Source of the DNA: Calamus simplicifolius
Lineage: Eukaryota > Streptophyta > Magnoliopsida > Arecales > Arecaceae
Assembly: GCA_900491605.1 (NCBI GenBank)
Contig: UESW01000127.1
Span: 1-64,000, forward strand
Length of the DNA: 64,000 nt
Reading direction: 5' to 3'
This document shows, piece by piece, positions 1 through 10,755 of the stretch (positions are counted from its first letter, which is position 1; each line of letters begins with the position of its first letter). Position numbers and translations under genes: made by a program. The notes under the pieces were generated by a model. The model was not told the origin of the DNA, searched no databases, and worked only from the letters and a program-made list of their open reading frames with translations.

Positions 1-45
1 TTTATCACATACATTAAGAGGTCAAGCAATTAGTTAATGAGTTTC
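1..45 (+). pseudogene. host Ty1/copia element, piece 1 (gag remnant, cut by window edge)
   Basis: These 45 bases are the left flank of the solo LTR at 46-1365. They end in the target duplication gtttc (41-45), which reappears at 1366-1370. Joined to the sequence after 1370 they continue a decayed copia gag region, so the host element begins outside the window. On their own they would not be recognisable. The assignment rests on the target duplication and on the downstream pieces. Confidence 0.6.
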
Positions 46-1365
46 TGTTGGTCCAGATAGCAACCTAAGAGGGGGGGGGTGAATTGAGTTTTTCAAAAAT
101 TAAACTCTTTTTAAAAACAATCATGGAAGTGAAAATTAGATGCACGAATTAAAACAGAGTATGCACAGATAGAGAGTTAGAGACAAGGAAAATCACGGCA
201 AACACAAGAATTTTATAGTGGTTCGGTGTACCAACACCTACGTCCACTCCCAAGTACCACTTGGGTCCACACTATAATCAATCTGATTACAGCAGAGTTG
301 TTTTACAAGCTCACAACTCAAACTTGTTGTTTTCCCGGTGCACAATGAACCCAGCTGGTTTTCAAGGCTTACCAGCACACAACCTTACAACACAAGCAAC
401 TGCTTGCACAAGGCTAAAATCTCAACTGAATCAATCCCCTGATTGACCCAGCAAACAAACGTTTTATAAATCAAGAGCTCCTCCAATGAGCAAATATACA
501 ATAATAGAACAAAGATAAAAAGATAGGAATCAAAGCCTGATTTGCAGATCTTGGTGGCTTGCTTCTTCTCTTCTCTTGAGTGGATCTTCCTTTAGTATGC
601 TCTTGAAGCTCAGAAGATCAGAAAACTAGGGCTTGCTTCTTCTTTTGAGATTTCTTCAAAATGGAACTAAGAAAGCAAGGAATCTCTCTCTTTTCTGTTG
701 GAAAATCAATATAATCTTTCCTTTCGAATCTTCCCTCTTTTCTCTTTTGATTTTCTGATGAATTTCACTCTTATTTTTCTTGTTTCTCTGTTTTTCCTCT
801 CTCTTGTCTTCCTCTTATTATTTTTTGGATACAACAAAAACCCCTTCTTATAGACCCTTCTTAATCCATAAATAGCTGAAAACTATCTATTAGAAACAAG
901 TGTAAGAAGGATTAGAACCAAATAGGGTAATAGCTGTTGGATTAAAAAGGATAAAAATAAAGTTTAGAGACGTTCTGACAGTTTTGGAGTCGTTTCTGAC
1001 AATTGGAGTCGACTCTAACTTTTCTGGAGTCGGCTCTAAATCGAAAATCCCCAATCCGCTCGATCTGGAGTCGTCTCTGACTTTTCTGAGGTCGATACAA
1101 AAATCCTCTGGAGTCGACTCTAACAGTCCAGGTGTCGACTCTAAAGTCTGTGTCGATTTCAAAGTCGACTCTGTGATTCCATGTGTCAACTCTAATATCT
1201 GCAATCTTACCTTGACATTAGATTCGAACTAGAACATGATTTATCTTGTGATTTCGATTAATAAATCAAATCATAAACTGAAAAACTTAACCAAAATCAT
1301 TAGTAACTTCAAATGTTATACTCAAATAGTTTTGTTAATCATCAAAATCAATAATTGGGTCAACA
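46..1365. mobile_element. solo LTR A (1,320 bp, TSD gtttc)
   Basis: The sequence begins TGTTGGTCCAG and ends GGGTCAACA, so it has the TG...CA ends of an LTR. It is flanked on both sides by gtttc (41-45 and 1366-1370). No second LTR, primer-binding site or polyprotein lies between the duplications, so this is a solo LTR left by recombination between two LTRs. Near the left end is a run of nine G. A conserved-looking block at about 222-285 (gtggttcggtg ... cctacgtccactcc) resembles a widespread plant copia LTR motif, from memory. Positions 985-1200 hold degenerate copies of ggagtcgactctaac. The open frames at 890-1232 are products of those copies. Confidence 0.85.
985..1200. repeat. degenerate GGAGTCGACTCTAAC repeats inside solo LTR A
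   Basis: About eight imperfect copies of a palindromic core (gagtcgactc, a SalI-like centre) occur at irregular 20-35 bp spacing within the solo LTR. They are readable on both strands, which explains the overlapping open frames here. No function is evident. Such internal repeats are common in LTRs. Confidence 0.7.
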
Positions 1366-1775
1366 GTTTCTATCTATCGTGCATCTATATGAGATTGGTT
1401 AGCCTTATCCAAACCTATATGGGATCATCAGAGTTATCAAAGAAATTTGTTATGTATCGTGATTGCATACAAGTGATGCAAATCCTTATGGCACATATTG
1501 ACGACTTTTAATACGAGCCTCTTCTCTTCGCTATGATTACTTTTCCAAATTTAAAGCAGTTATTTCTAAGTTATTGAATAAGAAGACTCATCTTATTATA
1601 TTAGAATAATAGCATAGTATAGTTACCACGGTTCCTCCTACAGCTTAGACTAATATTGTTCATGCTACTTTATCCTTATTCTCATTGCAATCTTAACATA
1701 AGATTTTTAATAAGTGTTGTTGCAAACCTAGCCATGTCATTTCAAAGTGTTCCAAATTGTAGCCTAAGCAACTAC
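1366..1775 (+). pseudogene. host Ty1/copia element, piece 2 (gag with zinc knuckle remnant)
   Basis: In shifting frames this stretch reads as a copia Gag C-terminal half. A segment reading MYRDCIQVMQILMAHIDDF (about 1451-1508) matches the usual YRD..VMQFLMAL..DFE pattern. It is followed by a decayed leucine-rich stretch and then by CCCKPSHVISKC (about 1718-1753), a mutated CCHC nucleic-acid-binding knuckle. Several frameshifts and stops make it non-functional. It is interrupted at 1775 by the younger Copia element and resumes at 9696. The lineage is not determined. Confidence 0.75.
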
Positions 1776-3001
1776 TGATAGAGATATAGACTAAAAGATA
1801 TGCTTTATGTTATGTCTTTACATTTTAATGAGAATTCATTTTGAGCAATGTGTGCCATTTACTATATATGAGCATGTGTCTAGTATTTACAAAGAGTATT
1901 TGATCTAATGTGTAGAGTACGGCTTACACACAGAAGACTAGATCATCGGTTCTTTTGGAATACAAGTTTATTGTTCACAGTTTTAGATGGAATTGGACAC
2001 ACCATCAGTAGAACTGTAGCACAAATTTTTAGTATGTCTGTCTTGACTACGGGAATGGTTTATTCTAACTATTTGTGCTAGTACACTTTGTGTGTATTGA
2101 ATAGGACCCAGTTGAGTTAATTATTTTATACTAACTTTATAAAATAATTTAAAACTCATGAATATTATGATTACTTATGCTCTTAATCCGAATTCTATTT
2201 CTAGACACGTGTATGTAGTGATTATTGCTTTGATTACACATAGAGTGAGATTCTATATGAGTCAATAAAATCAGTGGGTTGGGCAATAACATTATATATA
2301 TGGTGAATATTAATAGTTGAAGGAATCCACGTCCTATTAATTTCGATTGATGATATCCCCTTGAGAAAGCTTATAAGTTTTGATTGTATCAAATCTTGCA
2401 AGTGGATTTTGAATTCGATACATCAAATAAGTTAAGTGGATAAGTCTCAAGGATAATAAAAGCCAATTAAATTATATTATCAGTAATTAAATTTAATTGG
2501 TGGATATCTGTAATCTTAACGTGGGGAGATAATAAGTATTTAATATTAAAGGCTCAAAAATATAAATTCGAATATGATTAGGAGTACAATTATAATTCTT
2601 TAGTGGAATGAATTATAATTTATGTAATTGAATCCTAACCCGGGGTAGGATTGGGAGATTTAATTACGTGGGAAGTCCTTTTTATATTTGCCTATTGGTC
2701 CCTGTTGTAGCCCTATAAATACCCTCTCAGTTGGTTGCTAGGGTTAACGTTTTTGAGAAAAAAAAAACAAGAAACCCTAGGTCGGCCGAGAGATCCCACC
2801 ATCTTGTGAGAGAAAGAAGGTATTTTCGGGAATACGGCGGAAGGCTAAAAGGTTGAGGTCGAGCAATCGAATCAAAGTGTTCCAAAGTTTAAATCTGAAG
2901 GTATGATCTTGTACTCATAGATTAGAACGGTAAAAGTTTTTTTTGTATTACTCATATACGCTATAGCCATGATCTTGGGGGTATTCCGCGCTCCCCAACA
3001 G
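1776..3001 (+). repeat. 5' LTR of Copia-1
   Basis: It begins TGATAGAGATATAG and ends ...CCCCAACAG, just before TGGTATCAGAGCC. Counting the final G makes both TSD copies exactly actac; stopping at the canonical CA (3000) leaves one unexplained G. A likely promoter and R region lies near 2700-2790 (ccctataaataccctctc, with a TATA box at about 2713), followed by an AAACCCTAGG segment. It matches 8476-9695 over its full length. Confidence 0.92.
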
Positions 3002-3014
3002 TGGTATCAGAGCC
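3002..3014 (+). promoter_or_regulatory. primer-binding site, initiator tRNA-Met type
   Basis: TGGTATCAGAGCC directly follows the 5' LTR. It is the standard complement to the 3' end of initiator tRNA-Met used by most plant copia elements to prime minus-strand cDNA synthesis. Confidence 0.93.
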
Positions 3015-3354
3015 ACGGCTGATACTGTATATGAATAATACGGCCATGTTCTCCATTAATCGGAATATGCATGCGTGGGATAGATCGTGCTTGCTGCTAA
3101 CGTTGTTTTGCAGGTTTCTATCCTGTTATTATGGTCACATGAATGTATGTGTTTTGATTTAATATTGCTTAGATCTGTTTTGTATACTCCGGTTTAAGGA
3201 GGCGTAGGATCATTGTAATATTTCATAGCATGTATGCTCCGATTTTTTGAGAGCTTTGTGATTGTAAATACGTAGCATGTGAACTCCTACATGGAGGCAT
3301 AGGATTTATGTAATCTGGTGCGGCTCTAATGGAGGAAGAAGACCTCTGCAAAAA

Positions 3355-3505
3355 GCAGGATAGGATTCTGAGCAGAATCCGTTGCAGATAGGATTCTGAG
3401 CAGAATCCGTTGCATGATAGGATTCTAAGGAGAATCCGTTGCAGATCAGGATTCTAAGGAGAATCCGTTGCAGATCACGATTCTAAAGGAAAATCCAAAG
3501 CGCGA
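3355..3505 (+). repeat. five-fold hairpin repeat in the Copia-1 leader
   Basis: A unit of about 30 bp (gataggattctgagcagaatccgttgca and variants) occurs about five times between the primer-binding site and gag. The core GGATTCT-gagc-AGAATCC is a perfect inverted repeat, so each unit could fold into a 7-bp stem. Later units change the loop (aagg) but keep the stem in part. In this position it would lie in the packaged RNA leader. Confidence 0.8.
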
Positions 3506-3530
3506 AGGGATCGGGAGGAGCTGTTTAGGT

Positions 3531-3572
3531 TTTGGGGCGCTGCCCCAAACCCCGCTGGGGGCCAGCCCCCAG
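3531..3572 (+). repeat. two adjacent GC-rich hairpins in the Copia-1 leader
   Basis: TTTGGGG-cgctg-CCCCAAA (3531-3549) and the 18-bp palindrome CTGGGGGCCAGCCCCCAG (3555-3572) are perfect inverted repeats six bases apart. They lie just downstream of the five-fold hairpin repeat and about 800 bp before gag. They could be RNA structures for dimerisation or packaging; that role is inference. Confidence 0.8.
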
Positions 3573-4377
3573 ACCCCCGTATGCGAAGCGGCAAATCGTC
3601 GAGCAAAGAAGCAATCATGATGCAACGGGGATCTTCATCTACATAAAGAATTTTGACCATAATAACAGGGATTTTATTTATCTTGTTTATATTGGTTATG
3701 TTGCATACTTGATTGTTTATCCTTTTGTTCTTATGTCTATAACTAGGAGAACATGGTTAATTGGATAATCACTTGCTGTGTTTTGAATTTATAAGATAAT
3801 CAAACACAAGTTTATAACCCTCAAAATATTGTTTAAATAACTAAGTGGGAGAGGGAATTAATCATATTTAAATCCCATGGTCCCATCACTTGTTTATTGG
3901 TGAGGTAGTTAATTTCACGTGTTAGCATTAGTGCTTTCCTCCCCATAGGATGAAATTGATTGCCAGCTCACCAAGAATAATCCCTAGTAGTTGTTAATGT
4001 TGGATTACCTCTCCATCTGAGGGATCCACCATGGGACAATGGATTAGGATTGAGTGATGGTATACACTTAGGTATAAATATTGGTATCCTCCCCATCGGA
4101 GTCACTACAAATATTTATATGACCAAAGTTAGCCAGCTAATTAATTTTACTTGGTATGTTACCTTTTACCTAGATAGTAAAATTAATAGGTTTTATCTGT
4201 CTAGATAAATGATGAGTAGTAGACGTCCTCCCATCGAGGCATACTATTCAAAATGTACTAGGCTGCTGGCAAATTCTTTTATTTTGTAGTGGTTGAGGGG
4301 CCCTACTTATAATTTTGAATTTAAAGTTTATTGCTCATTATATCTTATTTGATGTATGAATGATTCTCAGGATTAAA

Positions 4378-5190
4378 ATGTCTTCTTTCAATCCACTTGC
4401 TGTGATACTCAAAGAAAACAAATTGACTGGTCCTAATTACATTGATTGGAAAAGAAACCTGGATATAGTGTTAACTGCAGAAGGGTACAAGTATGTGCTC
4501 ACTCAGGTCTGTCCCGCAGAGCCCGGTGAAGGGGCTTCAGATGAGGAGTCCCAAGCTTACCGTAAGTGGGTTAAGGCTGATGAGATGGCGCGGTGTTACA
4601 TATTGGCATCTATGTCAAATGTTCTGCAACATCAGCATCAATCTATGCCCTCTGCCTATGACATGATGTTCAACCTCAAAGAAATGTTTGGGGATCAGAG
4701 TCGTGCAGCTAGGCAGACTGCGATGAAAGAACTGATGAACACTAATATGGCTGAAGGAACTCCTGTCAGGGATCATGTTCTAAAGATGATTAGTCTTCTG
4801 AATGAACTGGAGATCCTTGGAGCGGAGATGGATGGGGAAACCCAGGTTGATATCATTCTCCAGTCCCTACCTGATTCTTTTAAGCAGTTCTGCCTAAATT
4901 ACCATGAACAAAATAAATTTTTCACTGGCAGAGCTACTTAAAGAACTTCAGGTAGCAGAGAGTTTCATTAAGAAGCCTGCAGTTGCTATGGTTACTGAAA
5001 AAGGTTCTTCTTCGAAGTCTCATGCTAAGAAGAAGAAAAAGGTTCAGAAAAAGAAACAGCATCAGGCCCCACAGCCCAATGGGGAAATAAAAAAGAAGGA
5101 AAGTGCTTCGTCTGCAAGCAGCCAGGTCACTGGAAGCAGCAATGTCCAGTTTGGCTTGCCAGGAAACAGGCTAGAGGTATATCTCATTCA
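4378..5190 (+). pseudogene. Copia-1 gag (two frameshifts)
   Basis: Gag forms the virus-like particle and binds element RNA. Translation from ATG 4378 gives a start MSSFNPLAVILKENKLTG and a typical copia Gag body to about residue 180. Near 4905-4920 the reading moves to another frame (continuing NKINFSLAELLKELQ), consistent with a one-base insertion in a T run. At about 5080-5100 it returns to the original frame, which carries the CCHC knuckle CFVCKQPGHWKQQC (5104-5145). The upstream ATG at 4360 is in frame but less likely as the start. The original frame then continues into protease, so gag and pol were one polyprotein. Confidence 0.88.
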
Positions 5191-5211
5191 CTTGTAGTTG
5201 AAACTTGTTTA

Positions 5212-6638
5212 GTGGTGTTATCTACCAGTGGCTGGTGTGTAGATACGGGAGCCACTAATCATATTTGCAATTCTTTGCAGGGGTTCCAGCAGACCCGGCA
5301 GCTAAGTGATGGGGAGATTTACATATTTCTGGGAGATGGCACGAGAGTGTCAGTAGTTGCAGTGGGAGATTTTAGCTTTTCTTTTAGTAGAAATAGAATT
5401 TTAATATTAAAGGACTATTTTTTTGTACCTTCAATTAGAAGGAATTTAATTTCAGTTTCTAAGTTGGTTGATGATGGATATTCAGTTTATTTTAATGACT
5501 CCGTTGTTATTAAGAAAAATAAACATTTTATCTGTTCTGGTACATTGGTGGATGGTCTTTATATTAATCCTGTTTCTCCTACTGTGCAACTAAATGAAGT
5601 GAATAACTATAATAGACCATGTAAGAGAAAACATCCTTCTGAAATGAATCAAACTTATCTTTGGCACTTGCGCCTAGGTCATATAAATCTAAGACGGATT
5701 TCTAGACTGGTTCAAGATGGACCATTAGGTTCATTGGAAGTAGAGGCACTACCGGTCTGTGAATCTTGCTTAGAAGGAAAAATGACCAAGCGGCCATTCT
5801 CGGCCAAAGGCAATAGAGCTAAGGAGATATTAGAATTGGTTCACTCTGATTTGTATGGCCCAATGAACATCCAGCTAGAGGTGGTTTTGAGTACTTTGTC
5901 ACTTTTATTGATGATTACTCAAGATATGGGTATATTTATCTGATGCGCCGTAAGTCTGAATGCTTTGAAAAATTTAAAATTTTTAAGGCAGAAACGGAGA
6001 ACCGTCATGGTAAAAATATCAAGACACTACGATCCGATCGTGGTGGCGAGTACCTCTTAGGGGAGTTCACAGATTACTTATTAGATGCTGGGATTGAATC
6101 CCAGTTATCTGTACCTAGTACGCCACAGCAGAATGGTGTAGCTGAAAGAAGGAATAGGACTCTTATGGATATGGTTAGATCTATGATGAGTTATTCAGAC
6201 TTACCTATTTCGTTTTGGGGATATGCATTAGAGACAGCTGCATATATTCTTAACTTGGTACCATCTAAGTCAGTACCTAAGACACCCACAGAACTGTGGA
6301 CTGGGCGCAAGCCTAGTCTAAGACATGTTCGGGTTTGGGGTTGTCCAGCACATGTACTAAAAGGTAAACCAGATAAGTTGGAATCAAGGACAGATGTATG
6401 CTTCTTTGTTGGATATCCTAAAGGAACAAAAGGTGGTTTATTTTATTGTCCTAAGGATCAGAAGGTCATTGTTAGCACCAATGCCCGATTCTTGGAGGAG
6501 GACTATATTATAGACCACAAACCCAGAAGTAAAATTGCTCTAGAAGAGTTGAGAGGCGATAAAACTAGACTGGCTCCTTTAATACCAATAGTACAAGCAG
6601 AAACACCACAAGAAAGTGGTTCCCAAACTTCCCAATAA
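5212..6638 (+). pseudogene. Copia-1 protease and integrase
   Basis: The aspartic protease motif WCVDTGATNH has DTG at 5242-5250. Integrase follows: a zinc-binding HHCC module (HLRLGH ... CESC, about 5663-5775), then the catalytic core with HSDLYGP (first D at 5848), SDRGGEY (about 6030-6050) and [10 protein letters not shown] (catalytic E, about 6133-6165). The core is broken by one missing base near 5873, after which the frame starting at 5943 continues with [13 protein letters not shown]. Downstream, the GKPDKLE and FFVGYP motifs mark the integrase C-terminus. The protein would insert element cDNA into chromosomes. This copy cannot make one intact product. Confidence 0.9.
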
Positions 6639-6723
6639 CTATTCGTAGTGGGAGAAGTATAGTAACACGAACTGACCCTGAACTGATACAAAAGATACCA
6701 TTAATGCACCAGTTTCAGAACCA

Positions 6724-8460
6724 GTGCAGGTTGATGGAGCACAAGGATCAGAGTCAGATCGTATTACTACAAGCACATACAATCAGGTTGTGCCTCGTCG
6801 TAGTGGGAGGGTTGTAAATACACCTAAACGGTATATGTTCCTTGGAGAGTCATATGACAGAATCTCTGATGAACTGGATACTGAACCCAGTAGCTACAAT
6901 GAAGCATTACAGGATAAAGATGCAACTCTTTGGCAAAATGCTATGAAATCAGAGATAGAGTCTATGCACTTTAATCAGGTCTGGGATCTTGTAGAACCAC
7001 CCGAGGGAGTAAAACCCATCGGATGCAAGTGGATCTATAAGAAGAAGAGAGGAGCAGACGGAAAGGTGGAAACCTTCAAGGCTAGGCTAGTTGCAAAAGG
7101 TTTTACTCAGAAAGAAGGGATCGACTATGAGGAAACCTTTTCACCAGTAGCTATGCTTAAGTCTATCCGGATTCTCTTATCCATTGCAGCTCATTTCGAT
7201 TACGAAGTTTGGCAAATGGATGTCAAGACAGCTTTCCTTAATGGAAATCTTGACGAGTGCATTTACATGATGCAACCAGACGGTTTTATAGTAAAAGGCC
7301 AGGAGCACTTGGTGTGCAAGCTTAAGAGGTCCATTTATGGACTTAAGCAGGCATCTAGATCTTGGAATACTCGTTTTGATCAAGCTATTAAATCTTATGG
7401 TTTTGATCAAAGTCCTGACGAGTCATGTGTGTACAAGAAGCGTGATGGAAAAACTTTGGTGTTTCTGGTGCTATATGTGGATGACATCTTACTTATTGGA
7501 AACGATATGGGAGTGTTATCTTCGGTCAAGGTATGGTTATCTGGACAATTTGATATGAAGGACTTGGGAGAAGCAAGTCACATCCTAGGGATCAAGCTTT
7601 TGCGAGATCGCAAGCAAAGGATGATATGCTTATCTCAAGCCACTTATATCGATAAAATTCTCACCCGTTTTGGCATGCATAATTCCAAGAAAGGATTTCT
7701 TCCTTTCAGGCATGGAATTTCTCTATCTAAGGATCAGTGTCCTAAGACACCTGAAGAGATAGAAAGTATGAAGGCAGTTCCTTATGCTTCTGCAGTAGGA
7801 AGCCTAATGTATGCTATGCTATGTACTAGACCTGATATCTGTTTTGCCGTAGGCATGGTTAGCAGATTTCAGTCTAACCCTGGGCGAGAACATTGGACTG
7901 CAGTAAAACATATAATTAAGTACCTGAAAAGGACTAAAGATTATATGTTAGTTTACCAAGCAGATAGTCTTGTGCCTATAGGATATACAGATTCGGACTT
8001 CCAATCAGATAATGAATCTAGGAAATCAACCTCGGGATATGTGTTCACTTTGGGTGGTGGAGCAATTAGCTGGAGGAGTGTGAAGTAAACTTGTGTTGCT
8101 GACTCTACCATGGAAGCTGAGTATGTGGCTGCATCTGAGGCTGCAAAAGAGGCTGTTTGGCTAAGAAACTTTCTTTTGGATCTTAGTGTGATACCTTCAG
8201 TGCAATTACCTATTACACTTTATTGTGATAATAGTGGGGCAGTTGCTAATTCGAAGGAACCCAGGACCCATAAGAAATCTAAACACATTGAGCGTAAGTA
8301 TCACCTGATACGTGACATCGTGCAAAGAGGTGACGTGCTGGTGACCAAGGTTACATCTGAGGACAACCTGGCAGACCCTTTTACAAAGAGTTTAACTTCG
8401 AAAGTTTTTGATAGACATGTAGAGGGCATGGGAGTTAGATGTGTACAAGCATTGCTTTGA
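6724..8460 (+). pseudogene. Copia-1 reverse transcriptase and RNase H (nonsense codon at 8086)
   Basis: The RT domain shows FKARLVAKGFTQKEGIDYEE (about 7074-7133), DVKTAFLNG (about 7219) and the catalytic YVDDILL (YVDD at 7473-7484). RNase H begins near 7980 (GYTDSDF) and continues through the TSGY segment. A TAA at 8086-8088 interrupts the frame where this family normally has Gln (CAA to TAA). The frame continues beyond as MEAEYVAASEAAKEAVWL (from 8110) and the SKHIERKYHLI motif to 8460. The join from the integrase frame (about 6638-6724) also needs a frame change. The domain order integrase-RT-RNase H is diagnostic of Ty1/copia. Confidence 0.92.
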
Positions 8461-8464
8461 GTCT

Positions 8465-8475
8465 AAGTGGGAGAT
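8465..8475 (+). promoter_or_regulatory. polypurine tract of Copia-1
   Basis: aagtgggagat abuts the 3' LTR. It is the RNase H-resistant primer for plus-strand synthesis. Confidence 0.88.
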
Positions 8476-9695
8476 TGATAGAGATATAGACTAAAAGATA
8501 TGCTTTATGTTATGTCTTTACATTTTAATGAGAATTCATTTTGAGCAATGTGTGCCATTTACTATATATGTGCATGTGTCTAGTATTTACAAAGAGTATT
8601 TGATCTAGTGTGTAGAGTACGGCTTACACACAGAAGACTAGATCATCGGTTCTTTTGGAATACAAGTTTATTGTTCACAGTTTTAGATGGAATTGGACAC
8701 ACCATCAGTAGAACTGTAGCACAAATTTTTAGTAGGTCTGTCTTGACTACGGAATGGTTTATTCTAACTATTTGTGCTAGTACACTTTGTGTATTGAACA
8801 GGACCCAGTTGAGTTAATTATTTTATACTGACTTTATAAAATAATTTAAAACTCATGAATATTATGATTACTTATGCTCTTAATCTGAATTCTATTTCTA
8901 GACACGTGTATGTAGTGATTATTGCTTTGATTACACATAGAGTGAGATTCTATATGAGTCAATAAACTCAGTGGGTTGGGCAATAACATTATATATGGTG
9001 AATATTAATAGTTGAAGGAATCCACGTCCTGTTAATTTGGATTGATGATATCCCCTTGAGAAAGCTTATAAGTTTTGATTGTATCAAATCTTGCAAGTGG
9101 ATTTTGAATCCGATACATCAAATAAGTTAAGTGGATAAGTCTCAAGGATAATAAAAGCCAATTAAATTATATTGTCAGTAATTAAATTTAATTGATGGAT
9201 ATCTGTAATCTTAACGTGGGGAGATAATAAGTATTTAATATTAAAGGCTCGAAAATATAAATTCGAATATGATTAGGAGTACAATTATAATTCTTTAGTG
9301 GAATGAATTGTAATTTACGTAATTGAATCCTAACCCGGGTAGGATTGGGAGATTTAATTACGTGGGAAGTCCTTTTCATATTTGCCTATTGGTCCCTGTT
9401 GTAGCCCTATAAATACCCTCTCAGTTGGTTGCTAGGGTTAACGTTTTTGAGGAAAAAGAAAAACAAGAAACCCTAGGTCGGCCGAGAGATCCCACCATCT
9501 TGTGAGAGAAAAAAGGTATTTTCGGAATACGGCGGAAGGCTAAAAGGTTGAGGTCGAGCAATCGAATCAAAGTGTTCCAAAGTTCAAATCTGAAGGTATG
9601 ATCTTGTACTCATAGATTAGAACGGTAAAAGTTTTTTTTGTATTACTCATATACGCTATAGCCGTGATCTTGGGGGTATTCCGCGCTCCCAACAG
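8476..9695 (+). repeat. 3' LTR of Copia-1
   Basis: It is a full-length copy of 1776-3001, six bases shorter because of small indels. It is followed by the TSD copy actac at 9696-9700. Open frames within it (for example near 8608 and 9188) have no coding support. Confidence 0.92.
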
Positions 9696-10755
9696 ACTAC
9701 AAGGTCAAACAATTAATCCAAATATAGATCGTCTTGGCTTAGTACATCTACCATAGTTATTGCCATTAAAAGTACTTATATAGAGGGTACCCCTGTTGAG
9801 GCTCTTCTATCACTATCTTCCTGAATGGTCTCTAAACCCTTCTAAAGAAAATCTATGTTAATTTTAGTATTTCTACTTCTTTTGCCCTTACTTATGCCTT
9901 ATATGTCACCTAACATACTTCTAACTCTTAGCTCTTTGATTCTACCTATTGTAATCATATGACTTATAATACTACACTTCTAAAGTCAAAATCCTTAGCA
10001 TTTTATAACCTATCATTCATGCTATTGAAAACTCATAGGTGTCAGTTAGCCATGTATGCCTCTACATTATCCTTGCTTAACACTTTTTTGATTTCTAAAC
10101 TTATACAGAATCTGATCTTTGTGGGGCAATTGTACTAGCTTGGTCTTGACTTACATTTCTCTTCTTATGGTTGTAATGGGTAGGATCCACAAGTAGGGCA
10201 TGTACTTAGGATCGGCCATAAAGCCGGTTGCCTCTTCGACTTCATTTTCTTCAAGCTTTGCTCTCGATTCCTAGTTCATTATGTTGCTATTGTTTCATTT
10301 AGAACTTGGGGTTCTTGTTTCAATCATGTTTCATTTTCTAAATTGCATCATTTACTCTCTAGTGGTCTTTTGATATATAATCATGATGAACATATTGATT
10401 GTTTGCTTTATCAATTAAAAAATATTAAATTTTACCTTTTAGCAACTGCGACTTTATTTTATCTACATCTTTTGATTTCGTACACTCTAATATTTAAAGA
10501 CCTCCAATTGCAACTATGGGGGATCAAAATACTTTATGACTTTTATAGGTGAATATTCTCGTTATGCATGTCTTTATCTTATGCAGAATAGATTTGAACT
10601 TGCTCAAATTTATTATAAATTTATTTTTATAGTAACAAATTAATTTACTAGCAATATTAAAGTGTTTTGTGTTAATAATGCGATAGAAGGTAAGGAAACA
10701 AAGTTTCTCAATTTTTTCAAAAATGGTACCATTATTCATCGTTCTTGTCTAGGAA
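9696..10755 (+). pseudogene. host Ty1/copia element, piece 3 (protease end, pre-integrase, integrase start)
   Basis: In drifting frames this reads as copia: a vestige of the D-S-G/HMT protease region (about 9945-9985), then SVGQL-like and LGLDLHFSSYGC (about 10138-10172), and HHLLSSGLL of the pre-integrase module (about 10346-10372). Integrase follows as FMTFIGEYSRYACLYLMQ (about 10530-10585). It ends at aggaa (10751-10755), the TSD of the gypsy insertion. Stops and frameshifts are frequent, so this is far older than Copia-1. It continues at 18443. Confidence 0.78.

Larger units (their letters stand above)
1776..9695 (+). mobile_element. nearly complete Ty1/copia retrotransposon, Copia-1
   Basis: It has two LTRs (1776-3001 and 8476-9695), a tRNA-Met-type primer-binding site at 3002, gag, protease, integrase, RT and RNase H in copia order, and a polypurine tract (aagtgggagat, 8465-8475). 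The TSD is actac (1771-1775 and 9696-9700). The two LTRs differ only by scattered substitutions and short indels, so the insertion is young relative to its host element. The coding region carries several frameshifts and one nonsense change, so this copy is probably not autonomous. It sits inside the gag region of the older host copia element. Confidence 0.93.

Noticed and set aside
1776..3000. Separate genes within the LTR sequence
   Set aside because: It is an LTR by its paired copy, TSD and primer-binding site. Small ORFs are not conserved between the two copies.
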